Notes under the pieces: generated by a model
The model's input: the letters and a program-made list of their open reading frames with translations, nothing else
Databases searched by the model: none
What the model was told of the DNA's origin: nothing
From: JBPOIS01 sp052034295
GTDB taxonomy: Bacteria; Pseudomonadota; Gammaproteobacteria; Pseudomonadales; Moraxellaceae
Assembly: GCA_052034295.1 (NCBI GenBank)
Contig: JBPOIS010000133.1
Span: forward strand, 1-34,543
Length of the DNA stretch: 34,543 nt
Reading direction: 5' to 3'
Program-made: the position numbers and the translations under genes
In this document: positions 6,989 to 14,590 of the stretch, in pieces
How positions within the stretch are numbered: the first letter of the stretch is position 1
Layout: every line of letters begins with the position of its first letter

Positions 6989-8641
6989 TCAGTCCGCCAG
7001 CGCGCGCTGCAGCACACTGCGGGCCTGTGCCGGGCTGAGGTGCATCTGACCGGTCACCCCGCCCCAGTGCGGGGCATAGCGCGAGGCGATGAAGGCATCG
7101 GCCACGGCGCTGGGGGCTGATCCACGCAGCAGTGCAGCCTGCGCCAGCTTGGCCAGTCGGCCCACAAAGGCGCGGCCCTGGGCTTCCAGATCCTGCCCCT
7201 GCTGCAGCCACTGGCCCAGCGTGTGTACCTCCTGACGCAGCACGGCTTCGTCCTGCACCCGGTGCAACAGGTCGTCCAGCAGCAGACGCGCGCTGTCCGG
7301 CTGGCGACTGATGCCGCGCAGCACGTCCAGACACATGATGTTGCCGGAGCCTTCCCAGATCGAGTTGACCGGGGCCTCCCGGAACAACCGGCCCAGCACA
7401 CCGCCTTCGACGTAGCCATTGCCACCCAGGACTTCCATGGCTTCGCCGGTCAGTTCCACCGCACGCTTGCACACCCAGAATTTGGCTGCCGGGGTCATCA
7501 GCCGCTGCCAGGCCAGACTGAGCGGGTCCTCACCGCCATAGGCGGCTGCCAGCTGCAGGGCCAGAGCCAGTGAGGCTTCACTTTCCAGCGCCAGATCGGT
7601 GAGCACCGCCTGCATCATCGGCTGTTCGGCCAGCACCCGGCCAAAGGCGTGGCGCTGGCGGGCGTAACTGAGCGCCTGCACCAGCGCCTGACGCAGGATG
7701 CCGCTGCTGCCGACCACGCAGGTCAGCCGGGTGTAGGTGGCCATTTCGATGATGGTGGGGATACCCCGGCCCGGTTCGCCGATCAGCTGGCCCCACGCCC
7801 CGGCAAACTCGACCTCGCTGCTGGAGTTGCTGCGGTTGCCGACCTTGGATTTGAGCCGCTGGATGTGGATGGGATTCTTGCGGCCGTCCGGCTGCCAGCG
7901 CGGTACCCAGAAGCAGCCCAGACCCTGCTGGGGCGTCCGCGCCACCACCAGATGGGCGTCGCACATCGGCGCAGAAAAAAACCACTTGTGGCCGTGGAGC
8001 AGATAGGCCGCGCCGCGGCCCTCGCCGTCGATCGGGGTGGCGGTGGTCTGATTGCTGCGCACATCCGAGCCGCCCTGTTTTTCGGTCATGCCCATGCCGA
8101 TCCACAGGCTGGTTTTCTGGGACAGGGGCAGGTCACGGGCGTCATGCTGCGGGTGCAGCAATGGCTCCGCCAGCGCTGGCCACAGGTCTGGCTCACGCTG
8201 CAGCACCGGGATGGCCCCGAGGGTCATGGCCGCCGGGCACAGCGAGCCACATTCGAGCTGGCTGTGCTGGTAGAAGCGGGCTGCCCAGTCCAGCCAGCGC
8301 TGGCGGTTGTCCTGGGCTGGATCGCGCCGGGCAAAGGGCAGGCTGTGAATGTCGTAGTGACGGATCTGGCCCATCCAGTGGTGCCAGGCCGGGTGAAACT
8401 CCACCTGATCCAGTCGGCGGCCCCGGCTGTCGAGCAGGTGAGCCTCCGGCGGGTGGCGGTCAGCCTGTTCGGCCAGTGCATAGCTCTCGGCACGGCCCAG
8501 CGCCTCACCCTGCTGGTGCAGGGCGGCCCAGTCCTTCAGGCCATGCTGCTGCAACCCCTGCTGCAGCGGCAGGTCGGTGGCAAACAGGTTGTAGTCGTGT
8601 TTTTCATCCACCAGATTCTGGGGGTTGGGCCAAACGTCCAT
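6989..8641 (-). CDS. aidB: AidB-type acyl-CoA dehydrogenase
   Basis: This 550-residue flavoprotein resembles E. coli AidB (541 residues), an acyl-CoA dehydrogenase relative of the alkylation (Ada) response thought to bind DNA and protect it. Recognisable segments are the flavin-site motif GMGMTEKQGGSDV (residues 182-194), HKWFFSAPMCDAHLV, the AidB-type stretch SKVGNRSNSSSEVEF, and a C-terminal NSIWEGSGNIMCLDVLRG carrying the family's catalytic Glu. The minus-strand ATG at 8641 has only a weak ribosome binding site, but the N-terminus (PNPQNLVDEKHDYNLF) fits the family. It lies 99 bp after pilR and is convergent with fadD. No Ada-type gene is in the window. Its true substrate remains unknown, and a catabolic acyl-CoA dehydrogenase role cannot be excluded. 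Confidence 0.88.
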   Translation of the reverse strand: MDVWPNPQNLVDEKHDYNLFATDLPLQQGLQQHGLKDWAALHQQGEALGRAESYALAEQADRHPPEAHLLDSRGRRLDQVEFHPAWHHWMGQIRHYDIHSLPFARRDPAQDNRQRWLDWAARFYQHSQLECGSLCPAAMTLGAIPVLQREPDLWPALAEPLLHPQHDARDLPLSQKTSLWIGMGMTEKQGGSDVRSNQTTATPIDGEGRGAAYLLHGHKWFFSAPMCDAHLVVARTPQQGLGCFWVPRWQPDGRKNPIHIQRLKSKVGNRSNSSSEVEFAGAWGQLIGEPGRGIPTIIEMATYTRLTCVVGSSGILRQALVQALSYARQRHAFGRVLAEQPMMQAVLTDLALESEASLALALQLAAAYGGEDPLSLAWQRLMTPAAKFWVCKRAVELTGEAMEVLGGNGYVEGGVLGRLFREAPVNSIWEGSGNIMCLDVLRGISRQPDSARLLLDDLLHRVQDEAVLRQEVHTLGQWLQQGQDLEAQGRAFVGRLAKLAQAALLRGSAPSAVADAFIASRYAPHWGGVTGQMHLSPAQARSVLQRALAD

Positions 8642-8740
8642 GCAGGCAGTGTCCAGTCAAAAAAATGCTCTCTGGAGTGTAAGCCCTGCCTGCCTGGGCG
8701 TCAGGGGCGGGCCATGAACCGGACAGTCAGCCGGACCGGC

Positions 8741-10144
8741 TCAGTCCAGCTCCTCTTCGCTGTCGTCACCGGGATCATCGAGTCCCAGTTTTTTCAGGCG
8801 ATAGCGCAGGGAGCGGAAGCTCATGCCGAGTTTTTTGGCGGCTGCGGTGCGGTTCCAGTGCGACAGCTCCAGCGCCCGCATCAGCAGCTGTTTTTCGATG
8901 TCCTGCAGGTAGGCTTCCAGCCCTTCGGGCGGCAGGCCCTGCGGCAGGGTGGGCAGGTCACCGGCTGCGGCGCTCCCGCTGGGCAGGCTGCGCCCGGTGT
9001 CCAGCTGCAGGTGCTCGGGCAGGATGGTGTCGCCTTCGCACAGGGTCAGTGCCCGCTCCAGGGTGTTCTGCAGTTCGCGGACGTTGCCGGGGAAGCCATA
9101 GGCCTGTAGTTGCTGGCGGGCGGCTGCGGACAGGACCGGCGGGGTCATCTGCCAGTCCTGGGCCAGTTTTTGCAAAAACGCTTCGGCCAGAATCAGCACG
9201 TCGCCATCGCGGTCGCGCAGGGGCGGGATTTTCAGCTCAATGACGTTGATGCGATAGTACAAATCCTGACGGAAATGCCCGGCATCGACCATCTGGGCGA
9301 GGTTCTTGTGGGTGGCGGACAGGATGCGCAGGTCCACGGCGATTTCCTGCTGGCCGCCGATGGGGCGGATCTTTTTTTCCTGGATGGCGCGCAGCAGCTT
9401 CACCTGCATGGACAGCGGCAGGTCGGCCACTTCATCGAGGAACAGCGTGCCCCCTTGGGCCGACTGGAACAGGCCCTGCTTGTCCTCGGTGGCACCGGTG
9501 AAGCTGCCTTTTTTATGGCCAAAAAATTCGCTTTCCATCAGCTCGGTGGGGATGGCGCCGCAGTTGACCGGCACAAAGGGGCTGTTGCTGCGCGGGCCGA
9601 GCTGGTGGATCAGCCGGGCCACCACTTCCTTGCCGGTGCCGGATTCGCCACTGATGTACACCGGCGCCTGGGAGCGGGCCAGTTTGGTCAGCATGGCGCG
9701 CAGCTGCTGCATGGCGCTGGACTGGCCCAGCAGTTGCTGGCTGAGCTGGGGGTGCTGTTCCGGTTCGCTCACCGACTGCTTGAGTTGCAGGGCGCGGTTG
9801 ACCAATTCGCGCAGGCGCGGCAGTTCGATGGGTTTGCTGACAAAATCAAACGCCCCGGCCTTCAGCGCCTCGATGGCGGTGTCCATGCTGCCATAGGCGG
9901 TGATCACCGCCACGGGGAGCTGTGGTTGCTGCTCGACGATCTGCTGCACCAGGGTCAGGCCGCTGCCATCGGGCAGATTCAGGTCCGTCAGACACAGGTC
10001 AAAACTGTGCTGCTGCAACAGGGCGCGCGCCTCACGCAGGTCCTGTGCCAGCTCGGTGTCCAGCCCCATGCGGGTCAGGGCCAGCCGCATCAGCGTGCGC
10101 AGGTCGGCTTCGTCGTCAACAATCAGGATCAGGGGACGCGCCAC
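8741..10144 (-). CDS. pilR: Type IV pilus sigma-54-dependent response regulator PilR
   Basis: This 467-residue NtrC-family activator has a receiver domain (residues 1-115, phosphoacceptor D54 in LTDLNLPDG), a sigma-54 AAA+ domain (about 135-370) and a C-terminal Fis-type helix-turn-helix (RTAAAKKLGMSFRSLRYRLKKLGL). The AAA+ domain has Walker A GESGTGKE, a GSFTGA loop in place of GAFTGA, and Walker B GGTLFLDEVADL. PilR activates pilin transcription with RpoN when phosphorylated by PilS. The start is GTG at 10144, preceded by GGAGG (10151-10155 region) at good spacing. The gene follows pilS in the same direction but with an unusually long 278-bp spacer, so it may have its own promoter. The tail ends in an acidic run (DDSEEELD). 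Confidence 0.93.
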   Translation of the reverse strand: MARPLILIVDDEADLRTLMRLALTRMGLDTELAQDLREARALLQQHSFDLCLTDLNLPDGSGLTLVQQIVEQQPQLPVAVITAYGSMDTAIEALKAGAFDFVSKPIELPRLRELVNRALQLKQSVSEPEQHPQLSQQLLGQSSAMQQLRAMLTKLARSQAPVYISGESGTGKEVVARLIHQLGPRSNSPFVPVNCGAIPTELMESEFFGHKKGSFTGATEDKQGLFQSAQGGTLFLDEVADLPLSMQVKLLRAIQEKKIRPIGGQQEIAVDLRILSATHKNLAQMVDAGHFRQDLYYRINVIELKIPPLRDRDGDVLILAEAFLQKLAQDWQMTPPVLSAAARQQLQAYGFPGNVRELQNTLERALTLCEGDTILPEHLQLDTGRSLPSGSAAAGDLPTLPQGLPPEGLEAYLQDIEKQLLMRALELSHWNRTAAAKKLGMSFRSLRYRLKKLGLDDPGDDSEEELD

Positions 10145-10422
10145 AGTGGGCCTCCGGGCGGGATCAGGTCAGCGCTTATTCTAGCTTCAGTTCGGGTCTG
10201 GCGCTGCAGGTTCGCTGGGGTTACCGTGCCCTGCGGCTGAATGGGGGATGCATGGAGCCCCCAGCCCGCCCACAGCACCTGCAGGCCTGCGGCTTGGGTG
10301 GATCGTGCGGACAGGCGTCCGGAAAAAGCCGGGTAGACGGTGGCTTGACCAAAGGTCCACCCCACAGGGACGGTTTTTTTCAGGCTCAAAAATCCGGTCC
10401 TTGGCGGGATGCCGGGCCCTGG
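10145..10422. other. Intergenic spacer between pilS and pilR
   Basis: This 278-bp minus-strand spacer is longer than expected for a two-component pair. On the minus strand it has inverted CCGG arms running into ATTTTT just after the pilS stop, which may be a weak terminator. It also has a TAGAAT box about 30-40 nt before the pilR start without a good -35. A frame of 86 codons is open across it on the minus strand but begins with TTG and has no ribosome binding site. I found no sigma-54 (GG-N10-GC) site and no convincing gene. Confidence 0.4.
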
Positions 10423-12033
10423 CTATGCCATGTTGATTTCTGCCGGGGCTGCGGTCTGCGCCTGAAAACTGACCCGGAAACACGCCCCGCGCGGGGTCGG
10501 GACATTGAACAGGCGCGCGCCGTTGGCCTCGCAATACGCCCGGGACAGGTACAGCCCCAGCCCGGTCCCGGAGTTTTCGGTGGTGACAAAAGGTTCAAAC
10601 AAATTCACCTGGGCCTGTGCTGACAGGCCCGGACCATGGTCGATCACATCCACCACCACCGGCTGGTCCGGCCCATCCTGATAGGCCACCACCAGCACAT
10701 CCGGATCGGCGGTGTTTTTGCCGCCATGGTGCAGGGCATTGCTGATCAGGTTGATCAGCACCTGCTGCAGCTGATCGCGGTCAAAAAACACCTGCAGGTC
10801 CGCCGTGACGGTGAGGCGGATCGGCCGCCCGGCAAACTGCTCGCGGGTCAGGGTGTGCAGAAACTCTTCCAGACCGATCCACTCCGGCGTGGCCTGCTTG
10901 CGCGACAGTTGCAGGATGCTGTTGATGATGCGGTTGATGCGGTCACTCTGCTGGATGATCATGTTCATCAGCAGCACGTCGGTGTGCTGCTGCTCGGCGT
11001 CCTCGTGCAGCAGTTCGGCCGCCTGGCGGATGGCGGCCAGCGGGTTGCGGATCTCGTGGGCAATGCTGGCAGTCAGGCGGCCCAGTGAGGCCAGCTTGAG
11101 CTGCTGCGCCTGCTGGTTCACGCCGTCGAGGTTTTCCAGCAGCAGCAGCTGCAGCGAGTGCTGCAGGGGGTTGTGCAGCGGCAGCACATGCACCCCCAGC
11201 GCCTGACGCTGGCCCTGGCTGCTGGCGGGCAGGATGAAGTAGCTCTGGGCGCTGTTGCGTTCGCTGAGCAGGCGCGACAGCTCCGGACTGACCCGGGACA
11301 GCACACTGTCACGGCCAATCGGCGACTGCAGCAACTGCCGCGCGGCCAGATTGCTGAGGATCACCTGCTGGGCCTCATCGACCACCACCACCCCGGCCTT
11401 GAGCTGCTCGACGATGCGCTGGTTGATGGCCTGCAGCTGGCGCATCTGCTGGCCCTGCTCGAAGGCCATTTTTTCCATCACCCGCAGCCGGCTGACCAGA
11501 TCACGGGTCAGCAGGTACACGCCGATGAAGCTCGACGACAGCAACAGCGCCGCGCCGACGGTGCGGATGTCGGACTGCTCGGTCAGGGCAAAATAAAACT
11601 GCTGCCACACCACCGCCAGCACCGACAGGATGGCGATGAACAGCGCCCGTCCGGCACTGAGCAGGATGGTGGCCGCCACCACCAGCACCAGATACAGCAT
11701 TGACATCTGCAGGTTGGGGCCGCCATTGGCGTACAGCATCACCGACAGTGCCAGCACATCCGCGGCCAGCATCAGCAGCAGCTGTTCATCAATCCAGTGG
11801 CGCCAGCGCAGGTACAGGGTCAGCTGGCCCAGACTCCCCAGCGTGTACAGAAACACCGCATAGAAATACAGCTTGGGGCTGTCACCGCCCACAATCGGCT
11901 GGGCACGGGTCAGCCAGTGCAGCAACAGCAGGAAGGTCGCCAGGGTCAGCCGATAGGCGCCATAAATCGTCCCCAGCCGGAACAGACTGGGCAAAAACGC
12001 ATTCAGGGCAGTGCTGCGCTCGGGTGCACTCAA
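10423..12033 (-). CDS. pilS: Type IV pilus sensor histidine kinase PilS
   Basis: The 536-residue protein has about six membrane helices in residues 20-190 and a PAS-like region (INQRIVEQLKAGVVVVDEAQ). It also has a HisKA domain with the H box SIAHEIRNPLAAIRQAAELL, and a HATPase domain with N box NLISNALHHG, DHGPGLS and GTGLGLYLSR. This is the architecture of PilS, which senses pilin levels in the inner membrane and phosphorylates PilR. The start appears to be TTG at 12033: it overlaps the stop of the upstream gacA-like gene (TTGA, 4 nt), and no earlier or nearby ATG or GTG precedes the first helix. Translational coupling to gacA is inferred. pilR follows downstream after a long spacer. Confidence 0.92.
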   Translation of the reverse strand: MSAPERSTALNAFLPSLFRLGTIYGAYRLTLATFLLLLHWLTRAQPIVGGDSPKLYFYAVFLYTLGSLGQLTLYLRWRHWIDEQLLLMLAADVLALSVMLYANGGPNLQMSMLYLVLVVAATILLSAGRALFIAILSVLAVVWQQFYFALTEQSDIRTVGAALLLSSSFIGVYLLTRDLVSRLRVMEKMAFEQGQQMRQLQAINQRIVEQLKAGVVVVDEAQQVILSNLAARQLLQSPIGRDSVLSRVSPELSRLLSERNSAQSYFILPASSQGQRQALGVHVLPLHNPLQHSLQLLLLENLDGVNQQAQQLKLASLGRLTASIAHEIRNPLAAIRQAAELLHEDAEQQHTDVLLMNMIIQQSDRINRIINSILQLSRKQATPEWIGLEEFLHTLTREQFAGRPIRLTVTADLQVFFDRDQLQQVLINLISNALHHGGKNTADPDVLVVAYQDGPDQPVVVDVIDHGPGLSAQAQVNLFEPFVTTENSGTGLGLYLSRAYCEANGARLFNVPTPRGACFRVSFQAQTAAPAEINMA

Positions 12034-12665
12034 GGCTTGATCAACCCATAGCGCATGGCCAGGTGGGTCAGTTTGACATCGCTGTCGATGCCGAGTTTTT
12101 CAAAAATCCGGTAGCGGTAGGTGTTGACGGTCTTCACGCTGACAAACAGCCGGTCGGCGATTTCCTGCGAGCTGATGCAGTTCACCACCATCATCGCCAC
12201 CTGCATTTCCCGCTCGGACAGCTGCTCAAACGGTGAGCTGTGCTGGTCAGACAGGTAACTGGCGGCCAGCTGCTCGGCAATGTCAGCACTGAAGTATTTG
12301 CCGCCCTGCATCACCTTGCGGATCGCCTTGACCATCTCGTCCAGCGGTGCTCCCTTGGTGATGTAGCCCTTGGCCCCGGCCTTGAGCAGCAGCGAAGGGT
12401 AGGGTTCCTCGGCCAGACCGCTGACCGCCAGCACCCGGATGTCCGGGTTGATCTGCAGCAGGCGGCGGGTGGTTTCCACCCCGCCAATGCCCGGCATGTT
12501 GACGTCCAGCAACACCACCTGCGGCTGCAGGCGCCGTGCAGCTTCGAGGGCGGCTTCGCCGGAATCGGCTTCGGCCACCACGTCTAGGTCGGCGGTGTCG
12601 GTCAGCATCCGGCAGATGCCGGCCCGCACCAGCTCATGGTCATCCACGACCAGTACTGTGATCAC
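12030..12665 (-). CDS. gacA: GacA/UvrY-family response regulator
   Basis: This 211-residue NarL-type regulator has a receiver domain with D8 and D9 and phosphoacceptor D54 in VLLDVNMPG, then a LuxR-type helix-turn-helix (LSEREMQVAMMVV, QEIADRLFVSVKTVNTYRYR). The helix sequence and the VNCISSQEIAD stretch match GacA/UvrY, which responds to GacS/BarA and turns on small RNAs that sequester CsrA/RsmA. Start is GTG at 12665, with AGGAGA at optimal spacing on the minus strand. Unusually, it is not followed by uvrC but overlaps pilS by 4 nt. No sensor GacS is in the window. The family call is firm; the symbol is the best guess. Confidence 0.87.
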   Translation of the reverse strand: MITVLVVDDHELVRAGICRMLTDTADLDVVAEADSGEAALEAARRLQPQVVLLDVNMPGIGGVETTRRLLQINPDIRVLAVSGLAEEPYPSLLLKAGAKGYITKGAPLDEMVKAIRKVMQGGKYFSADIAEQLAASYLSDQHSSPFEQLSEREMQVAMMVVNCISSQEIADRLFVSVKTVNTYRYRIFEKLGIDSDVKLTHLAMRYGLIKP

Positions 12666-12871
12666 GCTTGACTCTCCTGGGCATTGGGTGCTTTATATTG
12701 TTAGGGAAGATTTCCAGACTGCAACGGGTGCCAGCGTTCCAGAGGCAGTTTGTTTACAATCTGGCCTCTTTTTTTTGCTGGATCCGGGAGTTTGGTACTG
12801 GTCAGGACGCAGGATTGCCCCCAGATCAGTGGTATACCCCCCTCATTCAGGTTCACTGTCAGGAAGCTGCC
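12666..12871. other. Divergent control region between gacA and pbpG
   Basis: The 206-bp gap separates two divergent genes. On the minus strand an AT-rich patch (CAATATAAAG, around 12692-12700) may hold the gacA -10 box. On the plus strand TTGACT (12668-12673) is a good -35 but the nearest -10-like box (TTTATA at 12692-12697) is 18 nt away. The hairpin at 12741-12776 follows. TACAAT at 12755-12760 lies inside that hairpin. The pbpG ribosome binding site AGGAAG is just before 12872. Confidence 0.35.
12741..12776 (+). terminator. Terminator-like hairpin in the pbpG leader
   Basis: AGAGGC (12741-12746) pairs with GCCTCT (12764-12769), with further inner pairing (TTG with CAA) and a run of eight T (12769-12776). 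It lies about 95 nt before pbpG and faces it. It either attenuates pbpG or blocks plus-strand transcripts antisense to gacA. Confidence 0.6.
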
Positions 12872-13858
12872 ATGAAAGCGTTTTTTTCCACTGCCGTCAA
12901 AGGTTCTGTGCTGGGCGCCAGCCTGCTGCTGCACACCCTGGCTTGGGCAGAGCCGCCACTGTCGGAGCGCGAAGCCCGTCAGGTCATGGCCGACGAAGAA
13001 GATGCCGAAATGGCCAGTGTCCCAGCCGGGGGCATCACCGGGCTGGTGGAGCGCATCCGCACCGGCAGCAGCCAGATCGTCAGCGACACCTACCAGCGGG
13101 TGGCCGAGGCGGTGAATGTCAGCGCCCGCAATGCGCTGGTGATGGATTCGGCCACTGGCAAGGTACTGTATGGCAAGGGGGCGGACACCCCGGTGCCGAT
13201 TGCTTCGATCACCAAGCTGATGACGGCGATGGTGGTGGCCGATGCCCGGCTGGACATGGCCGCGCCGATCGTGCTGGAGGGCAGTGACTTCGAGGCCGTG
13301 CGCGGCAAGAATTCCTCCTCCAAACTGCGCGTGGGCGACCGCATGAACCGCGCCGAGGCACTGCTGCTGGCGCTGATGAAATCAGAAAACCCGGCCGCCA
13401 AATCTCTGGCACGCACCTATCCGGGTGGCGTGCCGGCCTTCGTGGCGGCCATGAACGCCAAGGCGCGTGCCCTGGGCATGACCACGGCATTCTTTGGCGA
13501 CCCCACCGGGCTGGACACCCGCAATGTGGCCTCGCCGCGTGATCTGGCCAAGATGGTCAGTGCCGCCTATGAGTATGGGGTGATCCGGCAGTTTTCCACC
13601 CAGCAGTCCTATGACTTTGATCTGGGCAACCGCATCCTGTCGGCCCACAACACCAATGCGCTGGTGCGCGATGGCGGCTGGAACATCGGTCTGTCCAAGA
13701 CCGGCTACATCTCCGAGGCGGGCCGCTGTGTGGTGATGCAGGCCCAGGTCAACCGGCACCCGGCGGTGATCGTGCTGATGGGTGCGAACACCTCGCAGGG
13801 GCGCACCTACGATGCCTCGCGCATCCTCAGCTGGCTGGGCGAAAAATTCACCCAGTGA
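12872..13858 (+). CDS. pbpG: D-alanyl-D-alanine endopeptidase (PBP7 type)
   Basis: This is a low-molecular-weight penicillin-binding protein that trims peptide cross-links in the periplasm. The ATG at 12872 has AGGAAG upstream and gives a 328-residue product with a clean signal peptide (positively charged start, GSVLGASLLLHTLAWA, cleavage after residue 26). The upstream open frame reaches 12668 but would add a meaningless leader. The three penicillin-binding motifs are present: SxxK as SITK (S112, K115), SxN as SEN (171-173) and KTG (276-278). Length and motifs match E. coli PbpG (about 310). It ends before a bidirectional terminator. Its leader carries a strong hairpin with a T run (12741-12776), so transcription may be controlled there. 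Confidence 0.93.
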   Translation: MKAFFSTAVKGSVLGASLLLHTLAWAEPPLSEREARQVMADEEDAEMASVPAGGITGLVERIRTGSSQIVSDTYQRVAEAVNVSARNALVMDSATGKVLYGKGADTPVPIASITKLMTAMVVADARLDMAAPIVLEGSDFEAVRGKNSSSKLRVGDRMNRAEALLLALMKSENPAAKSLARTYPGGVPAFVAAMNAKARALGMTTAFFGDPTGLDTRNVASPRDLAKMVSAAYEYGVIRQFSTQQSYDFDLGNRILSAHNTNALVRDGGWNIGLSKTGYISEAGRCVVMQAQVNRHPAVIVLMGANTSQGRTYDASRILSWLGEKFTQ

Positions 13859-13872
13859 TCCAGCCTGCACTG

Positions 13873-13900
13873 AAAAACCCGCCGATCCGGCGGGTTTTTT
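13873..13900. terminator. Bidirectional terminator after pbpG
   Basis: CCCGCCG (13878-13884) and CGGCGGG (13888-13894) flank the loop ATC, with five A before and six T after. It sits between convergent pbpG and the DUF2147 gene. Confidence 0.9.
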
Positions 13901-13924
13901 GATGTGGCTCTGGAGCGCTGCCGG

Positions 13925-14383
13925 TCAGTCGCGCAGCCAGACCTGGGTGCGGCCCAGCATGGACACACCGATGTAGCCGCGAATCGACAGGCGGCGGCCT
14001 TCGTTGCTCAGCTTGGCCTTGCAGTTGTACAGCTTGCCGGACAGCGGATCGAGGACCTTGCCGTTGATCAGCTGGTTGGGGTTGTTGGGGTCCACCTGCA
14101 GGCCGCTGAGGATCTTCAGGCCGACAATCTTCTGGCCAGTGTAGGGTGCCGGGCAGTTGTGGCAAAAATCCTGCGGGGTGTAATCCGGGCGGGGGATGGT
14201 CTTGGTGATGGTGCCCGAATAGGTGCCATCGGCTTCCTTGACGATGCGAACCAGCGCCTTGGCAAAGCCGCTGCGGTCATCAATGGTGCGCCAGTTGCCT
14301 TCGGGACTGTCCGCAGCCCAGGCACCGCAGGCACTGCCGAGCAGGGCAGCACTCACCGTGACGGCTCGCAAGAGATGATTCAT
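13925..14383 (-). CDS. Secreted DUF2147-family protein
   Basis: The 152-residue product begins with a signal peptide ending GAWA-AD near residue 24. The mature part matches the DUF2147 pattern: GNWRTIDDRSG, VRIVKEADGTYSGTI, GLKILSGL, GKVLDPLSGKLYNCK and LSIRGYIGVSMLGRTQVW. It contains the pair CHNC. The family is periplasmic or extracellular and has no settled function. A Cys near residue 19 resembles a lipobox poorly (GSAC preceded by LL), so ordinary secretion is more likely. AAGGAG sits 8 nt before the minus-strand ATG at 14383. A promoter is proposed about 130 nt upstream, after the thrC terminator. Confidence 0.85.
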   Translation of the reverse strand: MNHLLRAVTVSAALLGSACGAWAADSPEGNWRTIDDRSGFAKALVRIVKEADGTYSGTITKTIPRPDYTPQDFCHNCPAPYTGQKIVGLKILSGLQVDPNNPNQLINGKVLDPLSGKLYNCKAKLSNEGRRLSIRGYIGVSMLGRTQVWLRD

Positions 14384-14515
14384 TCAGCGACTCCTTTTTC
14401 AACAATCCTTCATTTGGATCATAAAAAGATCTGGGGTTGAGGGGGTGTTTTTCATCCCGCCAATCCGCCGCTGGTCAGAATTTTCCTGTGATTTCATGGG
14501 GATTTCACAATGTGC

Positions 14516-14544
14516 ACCATAATAATGTGCAGGACCTGTCTCAA
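14516..14544 (-). promoter_or_regulatory. Probable promoter of the DUF2147 gene
   Basis: On the minus strand TTGAGA (14539-14544, 5 of 6) and TATGGT (14516-14521, 4 of 6) are exactly 17 nt apart. The promoter sits directly after the thrC terminator and would give a leader of about 125 nt. Confidence 0.4.
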
Positions 14545-14570
14545 AAAAATGGCCAGCACGTGGCTGGCCA
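14543..14570 (-). terminator. Rho-independent terminator after thrC
   Basis: Read on the minus strand, TGGCCAGC and GCTGGCCA form an 8-bp perfect stem (14563-14570 with 14550-14557) followed by seven T (14549-14543). It lies about 20 nt after the thrC stop. Confidence 0.85.
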
Positions 14571-14590
14571 GTTTGCCGGAGAGCAGCGGC

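Noticed and set aside
10129..10389. 86-codon minus-strand frame between pilS and pilR
   Set aside because: It starts with TTG without a ribosome binding site, overlaps the pilR start, and shows no recognisable domain.
12668..12871. Upstream extension of the pbpG frame
   Set aside because: It adds 68 residues before a clean signal peptide, has no ribosome binding site, and crosses the terminator-like hairpin.
14514..14532. TGCAC-GTGCA palindrome resembling an NtrC site
   Set aside because: The spacing is 19 bp rather than the 17 bp of the NtrC consensus, no sigma-54 promoter is nearby, and it overlaps the proposed sigma-70 promoter.
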